A stretch of 64,000 nucleotides of DNA. It comes from Corylus avellana (taxonomy: Eukaryota > Streptophyta > Magnoliopsida > Fagales > Betulaceae). The notes under the pieces were generated by a model, which made no database searches, was not told the origin of the DNA, and saw only the letters and a program-made list of their open reading frames with translations. A program made the position numbers and the translations under genes. How positions within the stretch are numbered: position 1 is the first letter of the stretch; each line of letters starts with the position of its first letter. Below, piece after piece: positions 35,118-47,427 of this stretch. The DNA lies in the NCBI RefSeq assembly GCF_901000735.1, contig NC_081547.1:15518397-15582396 (forward strand), given 5' to 3'.

Positions 35118-35128
35118 AAGTTTAAGTA

Positions 35129-35399
35129 CTGATTCATCTTTTGCCTAGAGATTTGTTAGTAATGAAGGTTATCATTTTTTTGAATTGTCATAATATTTTA
35201 ATTACAATACAATTATATTAAGCATTTTTTGATATTTGTACATGCTTGTGCCTTAATATTATGTTAAGTTTATAAGCTTTCTTCTTTTGGTGTCCATAGG
35301 ATTTGCTAGAAGACCAAATGAGAGTATGTTATGTACAAGGATTGATGAAGTTTTATTTGTATAATTTCTTGCGTAAAAGTTAACCCACAAGGATTGTGG

Positions 35400-35447
<48 letters not shown>

Positions 35448-36663
35448 GTTGATTCTGATGAAGTCTCCATTCAAATCCTTCCTAAAACTAAATGTTATTT
35501 TAAGGACTTTTTACATGTTAAAACTAAAGTTTAACAGGTTATGATTTATATTTAAGGAATTTTTTTTTTAAAAAAAAAATTACAAATAAATGTAAATTTG
35601 GGGTAAAATATTTTTGATTTTTCAATATGGGCTCTTTTCATAGCAATTTGACTCAAGAAGACACTAAAAAGACAAAAAAAAAAAAAAAAAAAAGGGTAAA
35701 AAATGCTACAGTGATCCGAAAAAAAGCTCCAAACTGAAAATTGGTTATGTAGTTATCTTGAAAAAGCCAAAAAAAAAAAGGCTCAAAAAGCCCAATTTTG
35801 AAAAAGCGGTTATAGCAGATAGTTACATGTTTTACTAACCGCTAACTGGCGGTTAGAAGCTAACCACTAACTGGCTGTTAGTAGCTAACTGCTAACCGCT
35901 ATACGGTTGCGGTTAGTGAAATTTATTAACCACAAAGGCGGTTACGGCCTAATCGCCTTTACACCCTACTTGAATCTTTGCAATTTTATTTTTTATAGTA
36001 AAAAAATACGGACATCTTGAAAATTTTGACATGATTTAATGAAAAAGCATAACGGATGGTTGATATTGCCAAAAATTAGAAGTTTGATACATTAAATTGT
36101 GAGGTTTTGAACTTTGAGAGATAATTGCAAAAATGATAGAAGTTCAGGAAGGTTAAGTGAAGTTTCTCCAAAAATTTATTACCACAAAAAATAATAATTA
36201 TTTAATAATTATAAAATAATTGTTTTCTGAGCCGACTCGACCCGGCTTGCTGATCTAACCCAAGAGTCCCTCCACCTCCAACAACAACCGCCACACGTTC
36301 TGGCAGTTGACAGGAAAAGGAAAAGGAAAAGGAATGAGATAAGACTCAACAACTCGTAACGGTAATTGCAGCGTGGCTGACACCAATTTGCTGCCGGCAG
36401 CCGGCAGGTATGCTCCAAACTTATTAATTTATTGGCCACATTCCGCTGGACTTGCCAAAATCTTCAACCAAACGGTTTTTTGATTGTTGAAATGGTTATG
36501 AAGAGTAGATTTTTCAATATTTTTTCTTGGAAAATTTGATACCCTTTTTGCTTTTAAAGTCACCCAGAATAATCCAAGCTTTCAAGGGGGGATTTCAGTG
36601 ATCTCATGCATTCAATTGAGTTTTTCTTTTTTTGAATAAATAGTTTTTTTTGGAGCTTAATTA
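35129..36663. other. Intergenic and promoter side of fibrillin
   Basis: Contains an (AT)n tract (35403-35442), an A-run (35676-35694), and a palindrome-rich patch at 35835-35945 made of direct and inverted GCTAACTGGCGGTTAG/CTAACCGC words. The last 200 bases before 36664 should hold the fibrillin promoter. I see no unambiguous TATA box; TTGAATAAATAG at about 36634 is AT-rich but close to the start codon. Confidence 0.35.
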
Positions 36664-39600
36664 ATGGTAACTAACTCCTACTATGAATTTCAAGAGATGG
36701 ATTTGGCTTTTGCGTCTCCATTGTACGCAGCAAATGGAAGGAAACCCATCTTTGGCACTAAGCCCTTAAGCTCTACCCTTCATAGAAAGTTGTCCTCCCA
36801 GAAAACATCTCCTTGCATGGCAACTGTAGCTACCCAGACCAGTCAGGTTTTCTTCTTAATCCTCTTCCTTCAATTATTTATTTATTTCCTTTTTAAGCTA
36901 CTGTTGTTGCATAATACATGGCTTTGTCTTCAAGGCATATGACGTTGTGTTAGAGAACAAAAAGCATGATCTACTGAGAGCTATCCAGGACACACAACGG
37001 GGACTCGTTACATCTACTGATCAACGCTCTTCCATTGAGGAGGCTCTGGTATAGTTTCCTTCAATATCTTTGTTTGCTTCGTACTCCTGCTTGTTAGTTC
37101 TACCCCTTACAACCCCAAGGTTTTGTCTCAAGTGGTGAACGCATTGGACTTGGTGGCATTTCCATCAGGTTTAAGGTTCGAATCCCGTGGGTGCAAACAA
37201 ATCTTTGGGGCTGCGCTTGCGTCGAAGCCGAGTCTTACTCGACTTGTGTGGTAGGCGCTCTAGGGTTTGCCCTTCAAGTGTGGGTACACAAAGTGGCCCT
37301 ACCTTGAAGTTCCCGTCATAAAAAAAGTTCTACACCCAACATTGAATGCTCATTTGATAAAAATGAGGAGTCGGAATATATGGGTGAACTTATTCTAATA
37401 TTAATTTCTGAACATGAATACAATTGGCAGGTCAATGTGGAGGGATATAACATGGGTTTACCAATTGATCTGGTAAAGTTGGATGGGACATGGCGCCTGC
37501 AGTATACTTCTGCCCCTGATGTTCTCGTTCTTTTGGAAGCTGCTGCTAGACTTCCTTTCTTTCAGGTACTAAGAACGGAAATCTAAATCTGTAAATATCT
37601 TCTTCTAATAAAAGCAATTAAACTTATTGTTTCAGCTTTATTCTGAACCTTGTATAGCTCTTAGTTATATCTTCATTCCAGATACCATTTTACATGAAAA
37701 GGCGTGAAGATTAAAAAGAACTTGCATGCCATATGCTTGCATGCCATATGCCATTTACCCTTTTAGTTATAAATTGTTTCTTTCCAGATACCATTTTACA
37801 TGAAAAGGCATGAATTTGCATGCCATATGCTTTCTGTTAAATGTGAAAGGAATTTTTGTGGATGCTTTTGTGACTGAATATGTTTTTTGTCTTTGCTTCC
37901 TGGATTAGCAATCATATCTAAAAGTTATGCACTGTGGCTTATTCTATGTCTGTGAAATGTCAATCACTAGATTTGTTATCTTCCTTTCTCCTCATGTTTT
38001 CTTCCTCTTACATTGTTCTCTGCAATTGCTTTCGGCATGAATGTGGACCTAGGTTGGGCAAATTTTTCAAAAATTTGAATGTCGGGATCAATCAAATGGA
38101 GGTGTCATCCGTAATGTTGTTCGATGGAGTATTCCAACTTTGTTAGAGGTAACCATCTGTCTCTCTTTCATCCAACTATCGTTTTTGGGGGCAATTCTAC
38201 TCAATTTATAGATCTAAAATCAAGGTGCTGTATTATGTTGGATTTTTTTTTTTTGGGAGGGCTGGGTAAGTAATCTGTATTGTAGCTATGTTGCTACTTC
38301 ACTTTTTAATTACTCTGTCTCTCTCTCTCTCTCTCTCTAGTCACAAAATATCAATATGATTTGAACAGTTTATGTTTATTCGTACATTCCTGAATTTGCT
38401 ACGTCAGCAATGAAGATTTCAAAGCAACTGTTTTACTTGCATTTCTGTTATTGTCTTCTCACCCATGTCCAGCATGTATATGGCATTTTGCATATCAATC
38501 TTAACTCTGTCACAAAATCCTAACCCTGTAATTAATGCACACATGCACTATATAAAAAACCGATGTTCCTAGACATTTATGATATGACATTAGCAAGTCA
38601 TAAATTTAGATTCACATGTTCATATTGAAAAGGCCGATGTCCGTGTTTGGTGCAAAAGGCGAATATCCAATAAGAACTAGAATCAAAATTTTGAGCTTAA
38701 TGTTAGGGGAAGTGAACTTATATGTGTCCATAAGTCTTAGTATTTTGGTTTGACTTATGGCCCTTGGGTAGCAATAATTGGCACTTATGGTTTCATATCA
38801 CTACATGTGTTGCCCGACCCCCTCACAAAATAAGGTCTTGAGCTCACTCTTTGAAAGTGGATCACACACTTCACACAAGAATTAATTATGCATTTACCAA
38901 ATTTTGAATGGATATCGTGTGAAATCGAATCAATTTTTTATTGACTCATTAAGCATTTGAAACGTGTTTTGAATTTTCTTTTTGATTAAACAAACTGCAT
39001 TTCAAAATTGACTATTTTTGCATTAAATGTTTGTTCAGTTAAAAATGTGAGTATTTAAGTAAGGGGGAGCTATGGTTTTCTACTTGCAAAATAGAGTGCA
39101 CTATCAACCAAATTTGATCTATCAAACTTAATTGCCAATCGATTAAACCTTGACAACCTTTGAGGTTTTAAAAGACCCGATTGTGCCCCTTTTTCTAATT
39201 GTTCAAACAACAGTTTTAGGGCACATTGGACTTCCAGATTCATCCCAACCTTCATGATTATCCCTCTTCAACCCAAAATACTTGTGTTTTTCCTTCCCCA
39301 CACTAGAGGTATGTGGATTTCCATCTTTTTACTCTTCAAAATTCTTGTGTTTCTCCTTTTGAGTTGGGTTGGTTTGTTTGTGTTAATATGCTGTGTTTGA
39401 GATATTTTCACTCATTATTCGGATGTATTTAGGCATGGTTTGCATTCTACATTAAGTTTCGCATAATTGGTTTTCATGGGTGCACACCATGTGTTCAACA
39501 AAATGCCAAATGAGTTTTTTCTTTCACATTTGTATGTTCTGCTTGAATTGGTTGATGTATTTCACCGTTGTTATGTATTTGAAACATTACTAGGCTACTT

Positions 39601-42600
39601 CATTTGATTTTAAGCCATTGCACTCTGTAATTGGTCTAGGCATTAGAGTTTGTTTTAGACTTATTGTTCTTATATGTCATGCCTAAGGGGGCATCTTAGT
39701 TTAATTCATTGCATTTAGGTCATGTTTACACATTTAGATTATTGCATTTGGTGTTGCATTTTAGACCTTTAAGTTGTTGCAGCTATAAGTCTTATTAGCT
39801 GTTTAGTTGTTGTGATAAGCGTTTACGGTTTGACCAGGATATGCGTGATAATGTGTTTAGTTATGTTTATGTCAGTGCATTTTAAAGTCTTGCACTTAGT
39901 TCTTAACTTAGGTCTCCGACATAGACATCCATTGTGCTTAGTTGTTGTGTTGTGTCTTATGGATGTCTGTGTTTGTGCTTGGATTAGGTCACCATGTCTG
40001 CTCATTGGATTCATGTTCATACTTCATCGTTTGCACCGGATGCTAGTCGGGTTGATGACCCTTGAGTGGAGCAGTTGTTTTATTCTAACTTCCATGCACG
40101 TTTGCTCATTGTGGAGCGTGCTGTTGATCTTCCTAATTGTCGAGGTACTCAGATTTCTTTTGTTTTTGAGTCTTGTGATTGGCAGCCTTCGATTTTTTAT
40201 CTTACTTCACCTTCCATGGCTTTGGTTCAAGAGTTCTACTTGATTATACATGCCATTGGTGAGAACTCCTCCTTTGCGGTCTATCTCCAAGGTATCACCT
40301 TTCGTGTTACCCAGACCTTGTGTCTACTGTCTTATCCTTTCTCAGTATACACTGCTCCTTCCAAGGAAACTACAATGCAGTGTTTCACTAAAAATGAAAC
40401 TTCTTGGCCTGAGCAGCCTCTCATAGTTGAAATTACAAATTTTTTACTGCTGAGAATTGATTCCTGAGTCGAATTATCTGTTCTGACATCTTTCCTATTA
40501 GTCATGCATCAAACTTTGGGGTTGTTAGAGCCTACATGCTTTATGCCCTAGTTAATGATGTTTCTATTGATTTTGGTAGTCATTTCTGTAAGGTTGTGGT
40601 TGACTTTTTCGGTCTCTGGCCACCCGCACAGGTTTTCCTTTTCCTTTATAAGCATTTTCATATTCCCTCGGATGAGTCCCAACTACAGCTCAAGTCAGCT
40701 TATAGTAGCAAGACTATTCAGAGGAGTTGAGCTCATATCTCGCAAGGTTGATGAGGGTACAGAGGAAGTGGCAGCAGAGAGAACAGCTCAGCAGGTCCAT
40801 CTACTTCATAGTCAACCTTGTTGGATATGATGGCTAGATTGGATCTTTTTCAGCAGACGGTTTTACGTCATTTGGATTGAGAAGATCAGATAGGAGATCA
40901 GGTGGCTCAGGTGGGGCAGCATTTGGATCAGATGCAGGAGCAGATGGCTCACATGGAGCTCGACATCCATGCTCTCTATGGTTGCCTGGGTCTTGATGCT
41001 GGTTTTGTGACTTACTCTTTGTTGTTTTGTGATTTAAAAAAGGGCGGGGAGTTTTTTAAGTTGGGTTGTTAGGTGTTAGGGGGAGTGGTTATGCTTTTGA
41101 TGATGTGATCTTGATGTGGTTCACTGGTTCAATGATTTTGACATATATGTACTTTGTGATTTTTGATTTGATAGTCAAATGTGTGCTCTTAGCATTGATT
41201 TTGTACTTGGTATCTGTCTATCTGATTAGTTTTCTACATCTTTCTCTATGTGTTTTAATATGTTTCTACATCAATTTTAATTATTAGCCAACTTGACTTT
41301 TAAAACCCAGGTTTCACCCTAACTAAATACCTTGTGTACCAAGATTCTTACATGTGAAAAGAAGTTGTTGTTCATGGTTCTTGGTGAGAATCCTAAACAT
41401 TTTTTAGCCTAAACAGATACAAAACCTCTTCTTCTTTATTACTAATCAAACCACAAAAAAGCATTCAGCCACTAGAATTCTGGATTGCAGCGGAGGAGTT
41501 CATTCATTAAGGAGATTCTTGTAGAAAAAAGGCTAAAGGTTCTGGAGCCACTGCAGTGGGAGACAAATAAGTCATTTGCTAGGGTTGCAAGCTGAGCATA
41601 GGCTTACAAAGGTTTTGTAAGTAGATTGTTTGTAAAATAAGTCTTCTATAGTGTTTTCCTTTGAGGTTGGCTAACCCTCCAGAGTGGTTTTTCTTTTGAA
41701 GCGTTCTTCAAAAAGTTCCACTTTGTTATCAAAATCTTGTGTTCCTTTATTTTTTGCTTGCTTTGATTTTAGTATTGATAACTTTTGTGTTTGGATTAAT
41801 CATTGTTCTAATTGGTAATCTGAATTGTGAAAAGATTGAGATGTTCCTGAATTGTTAAAAAACTTGGGGTTAAAAACAACTTTTCAGACTTCATGGTTCT
41901 CTTCTTTGCAGGAACAAGAAGGTGCCACTCTGCTTGTTTCTGCAAAATTTACCATTGTTTCTGTGCGTAATATCTACCTTCAGTTTGAAGAGGTAGTTTC
42001 TCTGTCCTCCATGAAACACGTCTTGTAGAGGTGTATCATATGCGACTGTTTCCTACTATTTTGTTGGACTGCCAAGGAAATGCTCTTAACTGTACTTAGA
42101 AGAAATTTAAATGTCGCCTATTCTATACGTCTTTTTCCTTCCATATGCTATCATCTTATTTGTTTCTCAATTGCATTAATAAAATTCACTTACTAGATAT
42201 ATAAAAATGAGGGAAGAGTAATGTAAAAAATTTGTTAGGGAGAATGAAAGTTGAAGCTGCATTCCAGGTTATATTTCCTGAAGAGGACATATCAGCTTAA
42301 TACAATTGGTTATGAGACCAAAAAAGACAAAGAAAATAAAATTATGACTGCTTGGTAGTGTTCCATTAAAGTTCTCATATTTCCAGTCTGAGCAGCCTGC
42401 CCAGAAGTTCTTTTGCAATTACTGTTAAAGTCAGATGTCAGTTCTTGTCTTGGGTACTGCGATCTGCATCAGTTTCTATCAGTTCAAATTCTAATCCCCT
42501 TTTCTTGTAATGAGAACTTGAGTTTCATATGAAATAACACCTCCAAACTAAAATTTGTTGCCTCGCATGTGTCTAAAATGGTAACTCCACAGTTTGCGGT

Positions 42601-43699
42601 TCTATTGTACCTAAAAATGATTTTTGTTTCCATCAATCCACTTTGAATAGTCTTGAATTTATTTTTGGCTTCATTTTGATGCTCCACCCCCCAGCATAAC
42701 AGAGAGTTTCATTTCTGAGCTTGCAGATCAGGGAAGTTTGTTTCTTTTAGATCTGTAATTGCCCCATACCATAGCATTGAGCATTCTTATTAAATATCAG
42801 ATGAAAAAAAATTTATGCCTTTTGCCAGACTTATATTGCCACTTCATTTCCAGATCTCAGAATTGCATACAGTTTTAAATTATAGACTTGGAACCAAGCT
42901 TAAGAGCTTGATGTCTTTGCAATGGGTTAATAGAATGGCTTGTTATCAAGAAGATTATGTAGCTCTTGGGATCATGTCATCATCTCCTAAGATTGACAAA
43001 AGATAACATCCATTTGTTTGGCATATACACAAAAATGCAGAACCCTCGTCTCTTTTGGGTGTTTGCTTTTTAAGATAATCCGTTCCTTGATATGAGATGC
43101 TATTTGAAGTATGCTTCTTGTAAATTGAGTAAATCTTGCAATTTGTTTTTGGCAGATAAGTGTACAAAATATAAAGATCAGTGAAGAACTGCAAGGTCTC
43201 ATAGCTCCAGCAATACTACCACGGTCATTTTTAAGCCTACAGGTAAGTCAACCACATAAGTGGTTTCAGATTGCGACCTTTAATTGCTAGTTTTGCATGT
43301 ATCCACTAAATGGATCCCAAATCTAGTTGGTATTCACCATCTTGGGTTATATAATTCATTAGCTATTCTTGTTTGCTAGTGGGGCAACAGCTGTATAGTG
43401 ATACTTCTTCTTGAGAGTTTTCTGCGTGATTGTGTGCAGATCTTGCAGTTTATCCGTGCTTTCAGAGCTCAAATCCCTGTAAGAGACGCAGGAAGGTAAG
43501 TGATGTCATTATATTGTTGTTATGTTAATTATTTCTGCCTCTTGCTGCAAATTTTGAATGCTAAACTTCTTTGAATTATAGACAATCAGTAGGAGGGCTG
43601 TATTACCTTTCGTATTTGGATGATAATATGCTTTTGGGGCGTGCTGTTGGTGGTGGAGGCGTATTCGTGTTTACGAGAGCTCAACCTCTCGATGGATGA
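36664..43699 (+). CDS. PAP10: Plastid-lipid-associated protein / fibrillin, chloroplast
   Basis: Eight exons with GT-AG junctions: 36664-36846, 36935-37048, 37431-37565, 38053-38148, 41912-41992, 43156-43242, 43440-43495 and 43582-43699, giving 289 residues from the first ATG or 278 from Met12 (36697). Met12 (MDLAFASPLYAANG) looks the better start for a Ser/Thr-rich transit peptide. Mature motifs typical of the PAP_fibrillin domain: LLRAIQDTQRGL, IDLVKLDGTWRLQYTSAPDV, FQKFECRD, IYLQFEE, LPRSFLSLQILQFIR and SVGGLYYLSYLDDNMLLGRA. Length and the final VGGGGVFVFTRAQPL tail fit the FBN8/PAP10 member as I remember it; the family is certain, the member tentative. Fibrillins are lipocalin-like proteins of thylakoids and plastoglobules that bind prenyl lipids and help in stress tolerance. 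All exons are open and in phase. Intron 2 holds a SINE and intron 4 (3763 bases) an old LTR retroelement. Confidence 0.92.
37107..37325 (+). mobile_element. tRNA-derived SINE in fibrillin intron 2
   Basis: Flanked by AGTTCTACCCC (37096-37106) and AGTTCTACACCC (37326-37337), an imperfect target duplication. Pol III boxes are visible: an A-box-like TCTCAAGTGGTGAACGC and a B-box GGTTCGAATCCC about 45 bases later. It ends in a short A-run after CCCGTCAT. It belongs to a different family from the SINE at 20276, judging by body sequence. It lies in the sense orientation in the intron and does not touch splice sites. Confidence 0.78.
39960..40830 (+). pseudogene. Retroelement ORF relic in fibrillin intron 4
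   Basis: The plus-strand reading contains FHARLLIVERAVDLP, FVFESCDWQ, ALVQEFYLIIHAIGENSSFAVYLQGITF and, further on, VAQVGQHLDQMQEQMAHMELDIHAL in another frame. The order resembles the putative plant transposon protein domain found in large non-autonomous LTR elements. Stops at about 40063 and 40465 and frame changes make it dead. It is followed by purine-rich AAAGGGCGGGGAG (41038) and TTAGGGGGAGTGG (41078), which look like polypurine tracts before a 3' LTR. Confidence 0.5.
41060..41885 (+). repeat. Probable 3' LTR remnant (SIRE/Maximus-like Copia)
   Basis: Follows the purine-rich tracts. Its right part (GTCTTCTATAGTGTTTTCCT, GGCTAACCCTCCAGAGTGG, then TTTGTTATCAAAATCTTGTG) resembles the R-U5 end of SIRE-type Copia LTRs as I remember them. 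No matching 5' LTR was found in the intron and the exact borders are unclear. It ends just before the acceptor of exon 5 at 41911. Confidence 0.42.
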
Positions 43700-44867
43700 G
43701 GGCTACGTTCAACTTGTTTTTACTGATGGCCAGCATTTGTACACAACAAGAAAAGCTTTTGAGTTTAAAAATGTCACTATGAGGAGTCCAACATTGAGGT
43801 GATTTTCCATATCAAGACCATTAATAAGCAAGGCCCATTATGCATTTTTCCAGGTCGTTGGTGTTTTTACTGACCACATAGTTTTAACAACTCTTGCCAC
43901 TTCCAGCATGCAAGGAACGCTCAAGAAATATGGAGGCCTCATGTCCCATTTTTCCAATTATTCATTCCACCAGACTTGATTCTGATGATGCAAAATTTAT
44001 TGTAAAGTAAAACTATGTAATTGGATAGCCTTGAAACTAACAATAGGCTGTTCATATAGAAACAAACTATCATATTCTATTCTCAATTTAATTTAATTCA
44101 AATCCTAATTAATCGCTCCCTTAGCTTGAAGAATGAAATGAGATAGGCCAGAAAATGTAAGTGAAATGCTCTTCTCTTTTTGGTCCATGCATTAGATCGT
44201 TGACTTCCACGCTAGATCTTCAAAGCTGGTACCATATTTTTGCATTTAGAGAACTTCAAATCTGGTTGCAATTCTTGTTTTGGTGTCCGCCAAGCCCTCC
44301 CTATACATTGAGGTAGAGCTCCTCCTTGGCTGCTTCGATCCAATGAATTTTAGTGCTCTTTCTCCTATTGGCTATTGTGGTGCGCCTTTTTGTTTGCCGC
44401 AGTAATAGATGTGTAGGTAGTTCTGTTTTAGGAATATTGTCTTTTCTTGTTGTAGCCAATCCAATGGGCCAGATTATTTCTTTGACCAATTTACAATAAT
44501 TTTTCACTTTTTTGCACTGATTTTCTGGTTGTTTTGGGTTGCCAACTAAAATGTTTGTTTGTATTTCGTTTGTTGTAATCTTTCCATTTCCCCTTTCCCT
44601 TGAATTGATAAGGAAAAACAAAAACTCTCTCATCACCTTATAACTGACAGATCACATAGTCCTGAATGCTTGCCCTGTTATAATCATTTACAATTGAATT
44701 TACAAGCGCTACGAAAAGTAGAACAATCTTATTGGGAGTGAGAGGGTAGTGCTTAACAATAACAAGTTGCATTCAGTGATGGATCCAAAATAATCTTAGC
44801 CTAATCTTTGAATAATTTGAACATTGAAATAATCTTAGCCTAATCCTATTTCTATGGCTTGTTGGTG
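43700..44867. other. 3' flank of fibrillin, intergenic
   Basis: The first few hundred bases are the presumed 3' UTR. A candidate poly(A) region with AAAATTTATTGTAAAGTAAAA lies at about 43990. The rest has no recognised gene. The words ATAATCTTAGCCTAATC occur twice at about 44790 and 44829 beside the edge of the viral fragment. Confidence 0.4.
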
Positions 44868-45768
44868 TGTTTTGGAAAGCTGTTTCTTTTATCATGAAGG
44901 GTGGTTTGCTGAGTCTTGGTCTATCAAAACTTAACCTAACAGTACCATCTAAGTATTGTTGTAAACAATTTAGATTAAATGCTGTATTTTCTGTTTTTGT
45001 TGGAATGTTTTCATTTTCTAATAACCATTCTGATGGAGGTTCTACTTCGGACCATACTACTGATTTTGGTATTCTAACGTTTGCATCACAAGAATGCGTC
45101 TATATAAGTAAAGTTTTATCTTTGGGACTTTTAACAAGAGCATGCACATTAAAATTCGTTTTCATTGACTTATAATAAAATCTGTAAATTAATGTTAAAG
45201 GTTGGCTTCCTTCTAACATATCATAACCTGTTGTTTTAATATTCAAAGTTAAAGCTTTTAAAATTTGTGGATCATTTAAACTTAAAGTGAAGTCAGGGAA
45301 ATAGTCAAAATGAATTGGTCCTTTATGTAAACTAGATTCAACGACTTCTAACATGCTAGTGCTGTAATCTTTATGTCTTGCATCTCTTAAACACAAAAGT
45401 ACAGAGGCATTAATTCCTAGACGGACTAAGAGTTTTACAGCAACTTGGATTAATCCTATGTGAAGGAAATTCATTTTCTTTTCTCTAAGTTTTTTAATTA
45501 CTTCTTTAGAAAGTAATTGACATGTATCATGATGTTTATTTAAAGCATAGACTTGTTCAACTGTTTTAACGCCGTAATCATTGCTAAAAGATAAGGGTGA
45601 AAAACTTGATTTATAAATTTCTTTAGTTGGGACCTTGGGTATGTTCCAATCATATGAATCCATATTTGCTTCAGAGATGTTATATTCTTCTTCATTAACT
45701 ATATCAGATAAAGAAGGTAAACTAGATCTAGAGCTCATAAAAGAAGTGGATCTAAACAACCTAGACAT
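44868..45768 (-). pseudogene. Endogenous pararetrovirus A2: movement protein relic
   Basis: Reads on the minus strand from the ATG at 45768. A Ser-rich start and YDWNIPKVPTKEIYKS lead into the 30K-type movement-protein core with VAVKLLVRLGINASVLLCLRD and ALTLNIKTTGYDMLEGSQPL. The same core order is present in copy B. In caulimovirids this protein enlarges plasmodesmata for cell-to-cell spread. The frame is open to 45100, where a stop interrupts it; recognisable sequence (WLLENENIP, then LQQYLDGTVRLSF) continues to about 44868 and ends at host DNA. Coat protein and polymerase are absent. It differs clearly from copies A1 and B, so it comes from a separate viral lineage. Confidence 0.83.
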
Positions 45769-46071
45769 AATTCAAAATATTTGTTAAGGACGAGACAACA
45801 AAATTGCAGACTTTCTACTTCCAAATCCTTCTCTTTAACTGATCTTTAAGTGTTTTGGAATAGCTATTTGTGTTCCTACTGTGTGTCCTCCCGACTTACA
45901 AGCCTACCCGGCCTAACTGCGCTGACGGCACATTGACGGCACAAAGCATACATCCCATAGAACTCAAAGATTTTGCTAAAGATAACATCTGAAAATATAT
46001 TTGTTTTACAATTCTGTTTTCTGGAGTTAACCAATATATGAATAGACATCAAGATGAACAGATCTACACAT

Positions 46072-46084
46072 GGCTTTGATACCA
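46072..46084 (-). other. tRNA-Met primer-binding site of pararetrovirus A2
   Basis: The minus strand reads TGGTATCAAAGCC, one mismatch from the TGGTATCAGAGCC complement of plant initiator tRNA-Met used by caulimovirids to start minus-strand DNA synthesis. It lies about 400 bases after a TATA box and 300 bases before the movement-protein start, the expected leader position. Confidence 0.8.
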
Positions 46085-46495
46085 AGAGGGGACTCGTAGA
46101 ACGAGTTGATATAAGCGGAAGAATTGAAGAAATAATGATGAATTTAAACAGAGACTGCTTGAAAGAATCTAGTTTGAATATGAAAATCATATCTAGATGG
46201 ATACACAAAGATATAAACATAAATATGAATATAAAATGTTGAAGATACTTCAATTAGAACCATAAATTCAAGAATATACATAATGAAAATAAGATATATG
46301 AAAATAAAGACTTGCGAAAATATGATGCTGTAAAATTAGCTTGAAGAAGCTTTCATTGAATGAAACATTCTGTAGTACATAGATGAAACTTTGACATACA
46401 TATTGTGAGATTTCACAGATGATCAGAGAGGGAGAAAAGAAAAAAGAATTTAGTTCGGAAGAACCTGATCTGCGTTTACAAGAGTTGAAGGGGCT

Positions 46496-46511
46496 TTATA
46501 TATATATATAG
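46496..46511 (-). promoter_or_regulatory. TATA box of pararetrovirus A2 leader
   Basis: The minus strand reads CTATATATATATAAAGCCCC, followed about 30 bases later by the likely transcript start and a long AT-rich leader leading to the primer site at 46084. The TA repeat is longer than in the other copies. Confidence 0.55.
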
Positions 46512-46590
46512 TGATCTTATGATCAAGACAACTTTTATTGAATATACTAAGGGGTGTAAAAAAAAAAAATCGGGAAACGGGTAACCGGGG

Positions 46591-47389
46591 TGTTAGGAAA
46601 TTAATCCTATTTCTCAAGACCCATGAGATGCGAAAAATAAGAAGAACGTGGAATAACAAAGATTAGGCAATCAACACATGACACCAAGATTTAAGTGATT
46701 CAGCTTAACAAGCTTACATCCACTGGCAGAGATGATTCGGAGAAAATTCACTATCAAAATATGGAGTACAAAATAGTAGAGAGAAAATCACTCAGATCCC
46801 AAAGCTCCAATATACCCAAATCTCACTATCACGCGAGAGATTATTCCTAAAATCGAATACAAAAGACAGATGTACAAACTCTTCTTTTGCTGGAAGAGAT
46901 GGCGGTTGATCTCTATTTTCTTCTCTCACTCTGCAGCACATTTTTCTTCTAATCACTTGTTTTTCGCTCCTCCAAAAACCACCATGAAGAAAACACCACA
47001 CTTGGGTTTTCTAATTCCCTTGTGCGGTAACCCCTTGTGCTGGCTGCCCTTGTACTCTCCTGATATCCCTGTCTCACATTTTGTCCAACACGTTTTTGGC
47101 ATACCAAAACACAAGCAAATATTACCTTTCTTTTTTGCTCTACACTTTGCCGCCCAGCACCATGCCATTATATATTGGGCAAAGACTCCAACTCCAAGTC
47201 AAAATAGTACTCCTAATACAAGTTAGAGAAGTACTCCAAAACCTCCCAGGGCAAGGACTCAAACTCAGTGTGTAAAGCCACAACACCACATAAGGAATCC
47301 AACTAGGAGAAGTATTCCTCGGCTGAACAACAACTTGCAATAGGCCCCACGTGTATTGACTTGTCTTATTCAAGTCACAAATATCAACA
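46591..47389 (-). mobile_element. Solo Copia-type LTR nested between A1 and A2
   Basis: The segment starts TGTTAGGAAATT and ends ATATCAACA, giving 5' TG/3' CA ends, about 799 bases long. CCGGGG lies on both sides (46585-46590 and 47391-47396, the latter offset by one extra T), consistent with a target duplication. It splits a palindromic, G-rich sequence (CGGGTAACCGGGG and GGTTACCGGTTTTGGGG) that seems to be an older MITE. No coding sequence. The plus-strand ORFs in it are incidental. Confidence 0.65.
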
Positions 47390-47427
47390 TCCGGGGTGCC
47401 TGGTTTCGGTTACCGGTTTTGGGGTTT

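Noticed and set aside
39812..40243. 143-residue plus-strand ORF in fibrillin intron 4
   Set aside because: It is a shadow frame of the retroelement relic whose recognisable blocks are in another frame.
44301..44636. 111-residue minus-strand ORF
   Set aside because: No recognised motif, low conservation cues, lies in the gene-poor 3' flank of fibrillin.
46870..47226. 118-residue plus-strand ORF
   Set aside because: Lies inside the solo Copia LTR, on the strand opposite to its presumed transcription.
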